A stretch of 64,000 bases of DNA from UMGS1696 sp045643285 (GCA_045643285.1 JAZUKN010000102.1:119389-183388); one strand, 5' to 3'. Positions 41,194 through 49,590 are shown, numbered from the stretch's first letter. Translations and numbers: made by a program. Notes: generated from the sequence alone by a model not told the origin.

Positions 41194-41266
41194 AGGGGTA
41201 TAGCTCAGTTGGTAGAGCAGTGGTCTCCAAAACCACGTGTCCTGAGTTCGAGTCTTAGTGCCCCTG
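41194..41266 (+). tRNA. tRNA-Trp (anticodon CCA)
   Basis: 73 bases. Acceptor stem AGGGGTA with TGCCCCT, D arm GCTC with GAGC and loop AGTTGGTA, anticodon loop CTCCAAA (anticodon CCA at 41227-41229), T arm with GTTCGAG. The discriminator is G and no CCA is encoded. Confidence 0.96.
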
Positions 41267-41268
41267 TG

Positions 41269-41296
41269 AAAAAAGACACCGTACGGTGTCTTTTTT
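41269..41296 (+). terminator. Terminator of tRNA-Trp
   Basis: AAAAAAGACACC and GGTGTCTTTTTT flank a GTAC loop: a perfect 12-pair hairpin ending in T. Confidence 0.9.
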
Positions 41297-41299
41297 AGT

Positions 41300-41475
41300 G
41301 ATGTGTTCCACTTTGCGGAACGATAAGTACACTTCGTACGTGAAGCGTACTTGCTCCGCAAGTACAGTGAAGTAGCCTGCGGGCGAGTGTGGAACACATC
41401 TCTTCACTTTGCAAAGCAAAACTTCACTTCGGCGAAGCCGATACTTCACTTTCGTCGTAAGACGAAAACTTCACT
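41300..41475. repeat. Modular multi-hairpin repeat element behind tRNA-Trp
   Basis: Part one (41300-41400) is enclosed by perfect 12-base inverted arms (41300-41311 with 41389-41400) and holds inner hairpins, e.g. GTACTTG-CTCCG-CAAGTAC at 41347-41365. Part two (41401-41475) has four direct copies of (A)CTTCACT at 41402, 41421, 41443 and 41468; between them sit three perfect small hairpins of 4, 5 and 6 pairs (41409-41419, 41429-41441, 41451-41466). An inverted copy, AGTGAAGT, lies in part one at 41366-41373. There is no coding frame. It looks like a member of a dispersed palindromic repeat family, but only one copy is in this window. Confidence 0.7.
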
Positions 41476-41526
41476 TGATCATATCATACCGCGATATATC
41501 ATTTTCCTACTATCATAAAACATAAA

Positions 41527-41560
41527 AATAAGGCAAACTTTTCGTCTGCCTTATTTTGTT
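41527..41560 (-). terminator. Terminator of the acyl-CoA ligase gene
   Basis: AATAAGGCA (41527-41535) pairs with TGCCTTATT (41547-41555); on the minus strand five T follow. Confidence 0.85.
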
Positions 41561-41561
41561 T

Positions 41562-43196
41562 TTATCTTGTTGTTTGTGCTTCGACGAGCGACTGACCGCA
41601 GTAGATCTTGCGGAGCTTCGGTTTTTCGATCTTTCCCGTTGGATTGCGCGGCACATCTGCAAAGATGATCTTGCGAGGTCTCTTGTATCTCGGCATTTCG
41701 AGACAGAATTCGTTGACTTCTTCTTCGGTCATTGTCATGTCGGGCTTTACTTCGATGATAGCCGCGGCGATCTCACCGAGTCTGTCGTCGGGAAGACCGA
41801 TGACAGCCACGTCCTTGATTTTGTCGTTGCGTCTGAGGAAGTCTTCGATCTGAACGGGGTAGAGGTTTTCGCCTCCTGTGATGATTACGTCTTTTTTACG
41901 GTCTACGAGGTAGATGAAGCCGTCCTTGTCACGCTTTGCCATATCTCCTGTGTAGAGCCAACCGCCTTTGAGTATCTCATTCGTTGCTGCTTCGTTTTTG
42001 TAGTAGCATTTCATCACGCCGGGACCTTTGACGCAAAGCTCGCCGACTTCTTCGGGTTCAGTGACTTCTTTGTCGCCGTTCATTATCTTTGCTTCCCAAA
42101 GGTATCCTGGAACGCCGATAGCACCGACTTTTTCGATGTTTTCAACCCCGAGGTGGACGCATCCCGGACCTATTGACTCGGAAAGTCCGTAGTTCGTGTC
42201 ATACTGGTGATTCGGGAAGACTTTCTTCCATCTCTTTATAAGTGACGGCGGAACGGGCTGTGCGCCGATGTGCATAAGTCTCCACTGAGAGAGACGGTAT
42301 TTCGATAAGTCTATGTCACCTCTGTCGATCGCGTCGAGAATATCCTGCGCCCACGGCACGAGAAGCCATACTATTGTTGCTCTTTCTTCGGATACTGCCC
42401 GGAGGATCCATTCAGGGGACACTCCCTTTAAGATAACGGCGCGGCTGCCAGAGAGAAGACTGCCGAACCAGTGCATTTTTGCGCCGGTATGATAGAGCGG
42501 CGGAATGCAGAGGAATACGTCGTCGCGCGTCTGACCGTGGTGATTCTGCTCTGTACGGCAGGAATTGATAAGCGAGCGGTGAGCGTGAAGAATGGCTTTC
42601 GGGAAGCCCGTAGTACCGGACGAGAAGTAAATCGCGCCGTCGTCGTCTTCGGTAAGTTCAACCGCCGGTGCGATCGTTGAGCAGTATTTTACCATTCTGT
42701 CGTAGCTGTCGGCAAATTCGGGAACGTCCTTTCCGACAAAGAAATGATGGCGGATGAACGGAATATCAAGATAAATCGAAGAAACACGCTCGGTAAATTC
42801 CGGTCCGAAGATGAGTACGGAAACGTCTGCAAGCTCAGCGCAGTATTTTATCTCATCTGCCGAATAACGGTAGTTCATCGGTACTGCGAGCGCACCTGTT
42901 TTCAGTACGCCGAAGTATATCGGAAGCCATTCGATGCAGTTCATCAGAAGAATGGCAACCTTGTCGCCTTTCTTTACACCGCGCGTGAGAAGCAGATTCG
43001 CAAACTGATTTGCGCGTAAGTCAAACTCTCTCCAGGTCAGCTCGCGTCTGTATTTTGCGCCGGGAGTGGATTCAATAAGCGAAAACTCACGCCACGACAG
43101 ATTTGCGTCGGGCTGATTTGCGGGGTTGATCTCAACGAGCGCAACGTCATCCGGAAACAGCTTTGCGTTTCTTTCAAGAAGTTCTGTGATTACCAT
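41562..43196 (-). CDS. AMP-dependent acyl-CoA ligase (fatty-acyl-CoA synthetase type)
   Basis: 544 residues from the ATG at 43196 with AAAGGA 7 bases upstream. All ANL-superfamily motifs are present: GAIYFSSGTTGFPKAILHAHRS (P-loop), NYGLSESIGPG, YTGDMAKRDKDGFIYLVDRKKDVIITGGENLYP and the late catalytic Lys in NPTGKIEKPKLR. The enzyme activates a carboxylic acid as adenylate and transfers it to CoA. The substrate is not clear: the length suits medium- or long-chain fatty acids or aryl acids. It stands alone behind a T-box leader, which is very unusual for this family and suggests a link with an amino acid, apparently tyrosine. Confidence 0.9.
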   Translation of the reverse strand: MVITELLERNAKLFPDDVALVEINPANQPDANLSWREFSLIESTPGAKYRRELTWREFDLRANQFANLLLTRGVKKGDKVAILLMNCIEWLPIYFGVLKTGALAVPMNYRYSADEIKYCAELADVSVLIFGPEFTERVSSIYLDIPFIRHHFFVGKDVPEFADSYDRMVKYCSTIAPAVELTEDDDGAIYFSSGTTGFPKAILHAHRSLINSCRTEQNHHGQTRDDVFLCIPPLYHTGAKMHWFGSLLSGSRAVILKGVSPEWILRAVSEERATIVWLLVPWAQDILDAIDRGDIDLSKYRLSQWRLMHIGAQPVPPSLIKRWKKVFPNHQYDTNYGLSESIGPGCVHLGVENIEKVGAIGVPGYLWEAKIMNGDKEVTEPEEVGELCVKGPGVMKCYYKNEAATNEILKGGWLYTGDMAKRDKDGFIYLVDRKKDVIITGGENLYPVQIEDFLRRNDKIKDVAVIGLPDDRLGEIAAAIIEVKPDMTMTEEEVNEFCLEMPRYKRPRKIIFADVPRNPTGKIEKPKLRKIYCGQSLVEAQTTR

Positions 43197-43212
43197 AGTG
43201 TAGTCCTTTCTC

Positions 43213-43500
43213 GTCTGCCGAGGAAACAAAAAAGTCCTTCGGCTGAAATATGCCGGAGGACGGATTTCTCCGCGGTACCACCTCGGTTGCCTTACCGTTT
43301 CCGATAAGACCGCTCAAAGCACACTGATATGTGCCGGACACTGTAACGGTTGTCATCCGACGCAGCCTACTCGTTTCCTTTCGGTGCGCTGCTACGGAAA
43401 TGTATTCGCACGAGCCTATCCCATGACTTGCACCGACCGTCACTTCTCTGTGGGGAATCGTCTCGCCTACTCTTTTTCCATCGCCGCATTTACTATTTAT
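43213..43500 (-). promoter_or_regulatory. T-box riboswitch, specifier probably UAC (Tyr)
   Basis: On the minus strand the T-box core GAGGTGGTACCGCGG lies at 43284-43270 and is followed by a terminator: GTCCTCCGGC (43261-43252) with GCCGAAGGAC (43243-43234), then six T. Upstream, stem I shows the AGAGUA loop-E motif, the distal bulge AGAGA and GGUGCAAG, as expected. The specifier loop reads GCGAAUACAUU; by comparison with known leaders the codon is UAC (43404-43402), for tyrosine. Neighbouring triplets (AUA, ACA) are less likely. Uncharged tRNA-Tyr would bind here and allow read-through into the acyl-CoA ligase. Confidence 0.88.
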
Positions 43501-43507
43501 ATGTTGA

Positions 43508-43536
43508 ATTTTATCACTCAAATGTGATTTTGTCAA
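43508..43536 (-). promoter_or_regulatory. Sigma-A promoter of the T-box leader
   Basis: On the minus strand TTGACA (43536-43531), 17-base spacer, TAAAAT (43513-43508). Confidence 0.85.
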
Positions 43537-43583
43537 GTATTTTTTGCGAAAAATATGCGCGTTTTGATATAAATAACTAATAA

Positions 43584-44282
43584 TTATAAGAATTTTATTC
43601 CGCCGTAGTCCGTGAGTTGTCCGTCTGAGAGAGAGGCTATTTCGTATCCGTGCTTGTCGGCGAATAAACGTATATCATCTCCGGCAGTGGCAGAGTCGAT
43701 ATTTCCGAAGAAATACAGCACTCCGTCATAAAATCCGCCGCATCCGCCGATGAATCCGACGTCGTAACCCGATAGCATGATTCCGTCGTTCCGGACGTAC
43801 AGATTTTCGATTCCGTTTTTCGTCAGTGCTTCCGAAATACCTCTATCGGATGTTATAACGGCATTTCCGCACACGATACACGAGCATCCGGCGTAACCCT
43901 GTTTTACGTCAATGATAATATATCCGAGCCGCTCGGCTTCTATGAGCAGGGAAGCGTCGGCAGAGTTCTTTCGGCAGATGATAAATCCGTTTCCTACAGC
44001 CGCGTTCAGTCCAACGTCGTGCGGATATGCCGAGCCTCGTTCAGTATCGGACTCAAAGATATTATATCCGCTTTTTTCGAGGAAAAAACAAAACAACGGA
44101 TTATTCCTTGCATATTTTTGCGAGATAATTGCACTTTTCCCGATGACCGAGAGTATCATATCGGGGTGACAGCATACGGGACGGGCAAGAGTATCGTCGG
44201 GCGGCAGAAAAAACACGTCCGCGAGAGACGCGAGATTCTTTTTGATCTCTTCCGATACTTGAGACGATACGACAGCTCTCAT
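43584..44282 (-). CDS. DUF6873 family protein (GME-fold, guanidine-modifying-enzyme-like)
   Basis: 232 residues. The conserved segments I associate with DUF6873 are CCHPDMILSVIGKSAIIS, AYPHDVGLNAAVGNGFIICR, IIDVKQGYAGCSCIVCGNAVITSDRGI and GYDVGFIGGCGGFY. Proteins of the GME fold include agmatine and arginine deiminases and amidinotransferases, but the catalytic acids and His of those enzymes are not clearly present. The function is unknown. It lies between the T-box promoter (downstream side) and rpmB, with no evident partner. Confidence 0.65.
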   Translation of the reverse strand: MRAVVSSQVSEEIKKNLASLADVFFLPPDDTLARPVCCHPDMILSVIGKSAIISQKYARNNPLFCFFLEKSGYNIFESDTERGSAYPHDVGLNAAVGNGFIICRKNSADASLLIEAERLGYIIIDVKQGYAGCSCIVCGNAVITSDRGISEALTKNGIENLYVRNDGIMLSGYDVGFIGGCGGFYDGVLYFFGNIDSATAGDDIRLFADKHGYEIASLSDGQLTDYGGIKFL

Positions 44283-44301
44283 AAAAACTCCGTAAATTTC
44301 A

Positions 44302-44330
44302 AAAACTCCCCGATAATCTCGAGGAGTTTT
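44302..44330 (-). terminator. Terminator of rpmB
   Basis: AAAACTCC (44302-44309) pairs with GGAGTTTT (44323-44330); on the minus strand a T-run follows. Confidence 0.8.
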
Positions 44331-44350
44331 GAATCATTCTTCAAAAAGAA

Positions 44351-44536
44351 TTAAGCGCGTTCAACCTTTCCGGAACGCAGGCAACGGGAGCATACGCATA
44401 CAGTCTTGTGTTCGCCGTTTACAACAGCTTTAACTTTTCTAATGTTTGCTTTCCATGCTCTGTTTGTCTTGCGGTTGGAGTGAGAAACGTTGTGACCGAA
44501 TGTAACGCCCTTTCCGCAGATAGAACACTTTGCCAT
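44351..44536 (-). CDS. rpmB: 50S ribosomal protein L28
   Basis: 61 residues, typical length. It starts AKCSICGKGVTFGHNVSHSNRKTNRAWKANI and ends CVCSRCLRSGKVERA. The Cys pairs (CSICGKG and CVCSRC) make it a zinc-binding (C+) L28. GGAGG stands before the ATG. It is monocistronic. Confidence 0.97.
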   Translation of the reverse strand: MAKCSICGKGVTFGHNVSHSNRKTNRAWKANIRKVKAVVNGEHKTVCVCSRCLRSGKVERA

Positions 44537-44582
44537 AATTTTATACCTCCATCGGTTAGATTTACAATAATCAACGTTCTGT

Positions 44583-44611
44583 ATTATAGCACATTAGTTT
44601 TCAAATTGCAA
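44583..44611 (-). promoter_or_regulatory. Sigma-A promoter of rpmB
   Basis: On the minus strand TTGCAA (44611-44606), 17-base spacer, TATAAT (44588-44583). Confidence 0.8.
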
Positions 44612-44645
44612 TAGGTTATTTGATTTTTATTTTACAAATTTCAAA

Positions 44646-45815
44646 TTATTTTAACTTTTTCACGAAATTTTCGATCCTGTCGAGTGCTTTTGCGATGTGT
44701 TCAACAGAATAAGCGTAAGAAATACGCGCGAATCCCTCGCCGCATTCGCCGAACGCGGTACCCGGTACTATTGCCACGCCGTTTTCGTAGAGAAGTCTTT
44801 CGCAGAATTTTTCCGAATCCATACCGAATCCGGATATGTTCGGGAAGACATAGAACGCTCCCTCGGGATCGAAGCAGTCAAGCCCTATTGATCTCAGCCC
44901 GCCTACGATGTACCTGCGCCGTCTGTTGTATTCGGAGCGCATCATTTCAACGTCTGCGTCTCCGTTACGCATGGCTTCGACTGCCGCAAACTGTGATGCT
45001 GTCGGCGCACACATTATTGCGTATTGGTGGATCTTGAGCATCTGTTTTGTGATCTCTTTCGGAGCGAGAGTGTAGCCGAGTCGCCAACCGGTCATAGCGT
45101 AGGTTTTCGAGAATCCGCTCGCTATGATCGTTCTTTCACGCATACCGTCAAGTGAGGCGATAGTGACGTGATCTCTGCCGTATGTCAGCTCGCAGTAAAT
45201 CTCATCGGAGAGAACCATTATATCCGTACCGCGAAGAACGGCGGCAATCTCTTCGAGATCATCTTTTGTCATGATCGCTCCTGTCGGATTGTTAGGGAAC
45301 GGAAGCACGAGCAGTTTTGTCTTCGGAGTTATTGCGGCGCGCAGTTCTTCGGCAGTCAGTTTGAAGCGGTTTTCTTCCTTTGTATTTATATATACGGGTA
45401 CGCCGCCTGCAAGAGAGACGATAGGACCGTAGCAAACGAATGCAGGTTGTGGAATTATTACTTCATCCCCGGGTGAAACAAGCGCGCGGACTGTGAGATC
45501 TATTGCCTCGCTTCCGCCGACTGTAACGATAATTTCGTCCTCCGGCGAATAACTCACTCCGAAACGGCGGTTCATATATGAAGATATTTCATGTCTCAGC
45601 TCGGGAGTACCACTGTTTGAGGTGTAGTACGTTTTGCCTTTTTCGAGTGATTCTATTGCGGCGTCGCGTATGTGCCACGGTGTCACGAAGTCAGGTTGAC
45701 CGACAGTGAGAGCCACAACGTCGTCGAGTGAGCCTATCATATCGAAGAACTTGCGTATTCCCGACGGCTTCATTTCCCGAACGGTATCGGGAATAATTTT
45801 TGAGTAGTCGAGCAT
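44646..45815 (-). CDS. PLP-dependent aminotransferase, class I/II (aspartate/aromatic type)
   Basis: 389 residues from the ATG at 45815, which overlaps the stop of the Lrp gene as TGATG; another ATG at 45827 has no proper spacing to its GAGAGAGG. Motifs: VALTVGQPDFVTP, LPFPNNPTGAIM, and the PLP Lys in ASGFSKTYAMTGWRLGY. The substrate is probably an aromatic or branched amino acid or aspartate. The one-base overlap with an Lrp/AsnC regulator means both are translated together, and the regulator may sense the substrate of this enzyme. Confidence 0.92.
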   Translation of the reverse strand: MLDYSKIIPDTVREMKPSGIRKFFDMIGSLDDVVALTVGQPDFVTPWHIRDAAIESLEKGKTYYTSNSGTPELRHEISSYMNRRFGVSYSPEDEIIVTVGGSEAIDLTVRALVSPGDEVIIPQPAFVCYGPIVSLAGGVPVYINTKEENRFKLTAEELRAAITPKTKLLVLPFPNNPTGAIMTKDDLEEIAAVLRGTDIMVLSDEIYCELTYGRDHVTIASLDGMRERTIIASGFSKTYAMTGWRLGYTLAPKEITKQMLKIHQYAIMCAPTASQFAAVEAMRNGDADVEMMRSEYNRRRRYIVGGLRSIGLDCFDPEGAFYVFPNISGFGMDSEKFCERLLYENGVAIVPGTAFGECGEGFARISYAYSVEHIAKALDRIENFVKKLK

Positions 45816-46291
45816 CAGAATTCGCATCCTCTCTCATCGACCGGAGCCGCGCCGTAGATCACATTGTTGTCCTTGTATTTGCGGAGAACAAAATGTGTGG
45901 CGGTGGAAGTCACGTCTTCGAGTGTAGCGAGCTTTTCTGCAACGAAGAACGCCACCTCACGCATGGTTTTACCTCTGATGAAAACTGCAAGATCAAAACC
46001 GCCCGACATGAGATACAGCGATTCCACTTCGGGGTAGTTGTATATCTTCTGAGCGACATGGTCATATCCTCTGTCGCGCTGGGGGACGATTTTCAGCTCA
46101 ATAAGTGCAGTTACATATTCGCGGTCTGTCTTGTCCCAGTCGATCTCGGTGTGATAACCGAGTATAACGCCGTCTTTTTCATATCCGTCGATCATTTTTT
46201 TGATGTCGCCGACTTCTTTGTCGAGCATGAGCGCGAGTGCATCTGGAGAGAGACGCGCGTCATTTTCGAGCAGCTTCAAAAGTTCTGTCAT
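45815..46291 (-). CDS. Lrp/AsnC family transcriptional regulator
   Basis: 158 residues. The N-terminal helix-turn-helix (LLKLLENDARLSPDALALMLDKEVGDIKKMIDGYEKDGVI) is followed by a RAM ligand-binding domain, ending in the strand THFVLRKYKD. Lrp-type proteins bind amino acids and regulate their metabolism. It is the upstream gene of a two-gene unit with the aminotransferase. The HTH sequence is somewhat divergent from E. coli Lrp. Confidence 0.9.
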   Translation of the reverse strand: MTELLKLLENDARLSPDALALMLDKEVGDIKKMIDGYEKDGVILGYHTEIDWDKTDREYVTALIELKIVPQRDRGYDHVAQKIYNYPEVESLYLMSGGFDLAVFIRGKTMREVAFFVAEKLATLEDVTSTATHFVLRKYKDNNVIYGAAPVDERGCEF

Positions 46292-46315
46292 TTTATTTCA
46301 GTCCTTTCGGGGAAA

Positions 46316-47917
46316 TTATCTTTGGATTTTTTCGATTATTCTGTCTATTGATAATCCGTATTTTTCGGCGATGTCGCGTGCGTAGCTCTTGCCGTCCGGT
46401 GCTTCTCTGAGTATTCTGAACGAGCGCGAGCCTTTTTCAATCGCCGCAACGAGATTGTCGATTTTTACGCCGCCTTTCGGGACGCAGGTTTCGTTTATCG
46501 AGTCGACACGCGCCGCAAGATCGTGCAGGTGAGTGGAGAATATGCCGCGGCATTTCACAAGCGAGAAGCCCTCGAGCACCTCGGACGCGATATAAGCGCC
46601 CTCGAATGATCCTGTGGACGACAGTGATTCGTCGAGCAGAACGAGCGAGTTTTCAGTTACATTTTCAAATATCTCCGAGAGACGGGAGCATTCCTCACCG
46701 AGTCTGCCTTTGTCGATAGTGTCTTCGCTGCCTGTCGGGAAGTGGGTAAAGATCGCGTCGGCAGGGCTGATCTCGCACGACTCAGCACAAACGGGAAGAC
46801 CAAGCTCGGCCATAACGAACGCAAGTCCGACGGCGCAGGTGATGACGGATTTTCCGCCTCTGTTTGGTCCCGTGAGGACGTAGATCATACCGTTTTCGTC
46901 GAACGAAAAATCGTTCGGAACGATCTCCGTGTCGATTTTCAGCGCGACTACGGGATTCCACAGACCTTTTGCAGTGAACGCTTTCTCACTCTGTTTTTTC
47001 AGTGTCGGATTGACGAGCGGACAGCCTTTTTCTCGCAGAGTGCGGAGCATTTCCGTCGCTTTTGAGACAAATTCTATCTCCGGGATCATGCGGATCAAGA
47101 AGTCCGTGTTTTCGAGAACGTAGTGCTGTACTACTTTTTTCCACGAATGGATATTTTGCTTGAAAACGTCGTTTATCGCACCGTCAAAGGCGTTCGAGAG
47201 AGCTATTTCGGTGTTTTCCGACTGACCTTTACCGAAAGGAACGAGAGGAGCTATGCACGTCATTTCGTCGTTTCTGAAGTCGAGACGGAGTATCTTGTCG
47301 AGAAGCTCACCGGATTTGAACGGCTCGTTGTTGATCGAAAGAACACCGGCTTTTTCAGCGCGGAGAGTTCTGTCGAGATTAACGCCGATCGTCACGCTTT
47401 TGATCTCTCTGACGCGCGAAGTCAGCTCTTCGAGACGCTCGTTGATGTTTTTGTAATACTCACTCTCGGTCAGTGTTGTGATCCGTTCTTCAAAAGCACG
47501 GAACGCACGGCTATTGAGATTGTCCCTGAGCGGCTCAAGTCCGTTTTTCAGATCGGCGAGGAGGGAAGTATAAAGCTCGACTTCGGTGATGCTGTACAAA
47601 TATCCGTCTGCCGACATCGCGGAATCGCTTCCGAGCTTTCTCAATTCAGTTATATCTCCGAGAACGGGGATCATTTTCGTGAGAATATCGGAAAGTGACG
47701 GATTTTCAAGCATATCCGCGAACATTTCCTGCCTGTAGAGAAGCACGTCTTCGTCGGACGAGAAGAACTGCGACGCTTCCGATTCGTTCATGTCGATAAG
47801 ACGTGACAGCTCAAGCTGTTCGGCTGATGCTTCGGAAAGATGCGCGGACTGTTTTCTTTCAGCCTCCGACGGATTCGGGTAAAGAAGACTTATATCCGGA
47901 AATTCGGTTTTTTCCAT
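46316..47917 (-). CDS. MutS-related ATPase lacking the mismatch-binding domain
   Basis: 533 residues from the ATG at 47917 (AAGGAA upstream). The C-terminal half is the MutS ATPase: Walker A TGPNRGGKSVITCAVGLAFV, then FPTGSEDTIDKGRLGEECSRL, Walker B SLVLLDESLSSTGSFEGA, and STHLHDLA. The N-terminal half has helical lever-like segments but no mismatch-recognition (FxE) domain and no Smr nuclease. Such truncated MutS homologues occur in many Clostridia and their role is not established. It lies 17 bases after the SLH protein stop region on the same strand, upstream of it in transcription order after that gene. Confidence 0.85.
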   Translation of the reverse strand: MEKTEFPDISLLYPNPSEAERKQSAHLSEASAEQLELSRLIDMNESEASQFFSSDEDVLLYRQEMFADMLENPSLSDILTKMIPVLGDITELRKLGSDSAMSADGYLYSITEVELYTSLLADLKNGLEPLRDNLNSRAFRAFEERITTLTESEYYKNINERLEELTSRVREIKSVTIGVNLDRTLRAEKAGVLSINNEPFKSGELLDKILRLDFRNDEMTCIAPLVPFGKGQSENTEIALSNAFDGAINDVFKQNIHSWKKVVQHYVLENTDFLIRMIPEIEFVSKATEMLRTLREKGCPLVNPTLKKQSEKAFTAKGLWNPVVALKIDTEIVPNDFSFDENGMIYVLTGPNRGGKSVITCAVGLAFVMAELGLPVCAESCEISPADAIFTHFPTGSEDTIDKGRLGEECSRLSEIFENVTENSLVLLDESLSSTGSFEGAYIASEVLEGFSLVKCRGIFSTHLHDLAARVDSINETCVPKGGVKIDNLVAAIEKGSRSFRILREAPDGKSYARDIAEKYGLSIDRIIEKIQR

Positions 47918-47934
47918 ATTGTGTTCCTTATAAC

Positions 47935-49590
47935 TTATTTGCACATGAACAGACGGTAAACCGTCAGTATAGACTGTTCTATCGTGTATGAGCCTTTCGG
48001 AGAGAATTTGTTGTCGCCGACTCCACCCATAACGTTAGATTTCTCACTTGAAACAAGTGACGAGATGAATTTCACTCCGTCAGCCGCCCAGGATGAAACG
48101 GATGAACCGTCGGCAAAGTTGATGCCGTCGCCGCCTGCTTTGATGCCGAGGAACTGTGCCGCACGGGTGAGCATCGTTGCCGCCTGTTCTCTTGTCAGTG
48201 TGCCGGCAGGAGAGAATTTTCCCTCTCCCGTGCCGTTGACGATACCGAGAGCTGCGGCGGCGAGAACGGACGGATTGTTTGTATCGGTGAACATACCGCT
48301 GTCAACGGTTTTTCCGGCTTTTGCGAGCAGATCGTTTACGTCCTTTGCTCCGGTGTATTTAACGAGCATATTCGTGACGAGCGTGCAGAACTGCTCACGT
48401 GTGATAGTATTGCGATAGTTCTTCTGGAGAGAAGCCGGAACGAGGGAATATTTAAGTGCTTTTGCGATCTCAGGCTGAGCCCAAGCTGACGGAGTATTTT
48501 CGGCGTCAGAATGAGGACGGTCAATTATCTCGTGTGTTGCCGAGATCTTTTCGTCGGTCGTATCGAAATACGAGGCAGTCATAGGTATCGTGGAGAACTG
48601 ACCGTATTCATAAATGTTGCCGGAGTCCCATGTCGGATCGAGTGTGATCCATCTGCCGTCGCAGTATGCGAAAACTATCGCGTGGTTAGCTTCGTGTCTC
48701 AGTCCGTCGAAAGTGTCGGCTGTGCCTATTGTAAGTGAATATGTCGTGCCGATCGTTGACGGGATTCCCTCAGAGCGGAGAAGAGCATTGAGAAGACGGC
48801 AGTAACCGTCACAGATAGAACGTCTTTCTCTGATAACATCGAGCGGATAATAGTAGATCGTCGCCGATCTGCCGTAAATATAATCGTTGTCGTAATATAT
48901 ATTTTCGGAAACCCAGTTGGAGAGCTTGCGTATTCTTTCGTAGGTGTTTGTTTCGTTTCCGATTATCGTGTCACCGAGGGCTTTGATCGTCTTGATTGTA
49001 GATCTAAGCTCGTTTTCGTACTCTTCTTTTGAAGTGTGTACGGCGAGAAGACGGTCATATGAGATAAAATACTGAGCTTCAAACGCAGACATCGTGGTTA
49101 CGTCGTCCGGAATAAGACATTCGGCTGGATTGAGCCATTCGGAGAGTAGTTTTTTGTTGTTGTCGTATACAGAGGAGAGCTTGAAATAGTATCCCGACTG
49201 ACCTTTGGCGATGTCAACCATATTGTAGATGTAGCTGATGAAGTTGCCGCCGGAGAAGTTCGTTTTGATGAAAACCTGTACAGGAACGAGAGAACCGTCG
49301 GCTACCTTCAGCGTTTCGGAGAACTGTTCGTTCTTTCCTTTGGTTATGATCTTGCTTGACGCGTCGAGAGATGCCGATGTCGTTGCGCGGATCCAGATCT
49401 GTTCAAGTCCTTCAATCGGAATACAACCCGAAACAGTAACGTCAGAGCCGTTTATCGTAAATTTCAGTGCTGTTTTTTCGTCATGTGACGTGACGAACGT
49501 TGTCGGTTCATTCGCCGCCGAGACGACAAGCGGAAGCGTGCAAAGAATCATTATCAGCGCGAGAATCAGAGAGAAGAGTCTTTTTTTCAT
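47935..49590 (-). CDS. Secreted transglutaminase-like protein with three C-terminal SLH domains
   Basis: 551 residues. A signal peptide (KKRLFSLILALIMILCTLPLVVSAA) is followed by a beta-rich region, a transglutaminase-like core near residues 200-340 with the Cys in RRSICDGYCRLL, the His in HEANHAIVFAY and the Asp in ITLDPTWDSG, and three SLH repeats (about 370-550; TREQFCTLVTNML, TREQAATMLTRAAQFLG, TIEQSILTVYRLF). SLH domains hold the protein to the cell wall. The catalytic core may act as a peptidase or crosslinker at the surface; its substrate is unknown. Confidence 0.9.
   Translation of the reverse strand: MKKRLFSLILALIMILCTLPLVVSAANEPTTFVTSHDEKTALKFTINGSDVTVSGCIPIEGLEQIWIRATTSASLDASSKIITKGKNEQFSETLKVADGSLVPVQVFIKTNFSGGNFISYIYNMVDIAKGQSGYYFKLSSVYDNNKKLLSEWLNPAECLIPDDVTTMSAFEAQYFISYDRLLAVHTSKEEYENELRSTIKTIKALGDTIIGNETNTYERIRKLSNWVSENIYYDNDYIYGRSATIYYYPLDVIRERRSICDGYCRLLNALLRSEGIPSTIGTTYSLTIGTADTFDGLRHEANHAIVFAYCDGRWITLDPTWDSGNIYEYGQFSTIPMTASYFDTTDEKISATHEIIDRPHSDAENTPSAWAQPEIAKALKYSLVPASLQKNYRNTITREQFCTLVTNMLVKYTGAKDVNDLLAKAGKTVDSGMFTDTNNPSVLAAAALGIVNGTGEGKFSPAGTLTREQAATMLTRAAQFLGIKAGGDGINFADGSSVSSWAADGVKFISSLVSSEKSNVMGGVGDNKFSPKGSYTIEQSILTVYRLFMCK

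Noticed and set aside
41401..41485. CRISPR-like look of the repeated ACTTCACT
   Set aside because: Repeats of 8 bases, uneven period (20, 22, 25) and palindromic spacers do not fit CRISPR, and no cas gene is present.
43174..43536. Minus-strand open frame of 120 codons upstream of the acyl-CoA ligase
   Set aside because: It lies inside the T-box leader and spans the T-box core and terminator; it has no homology that I recognise.
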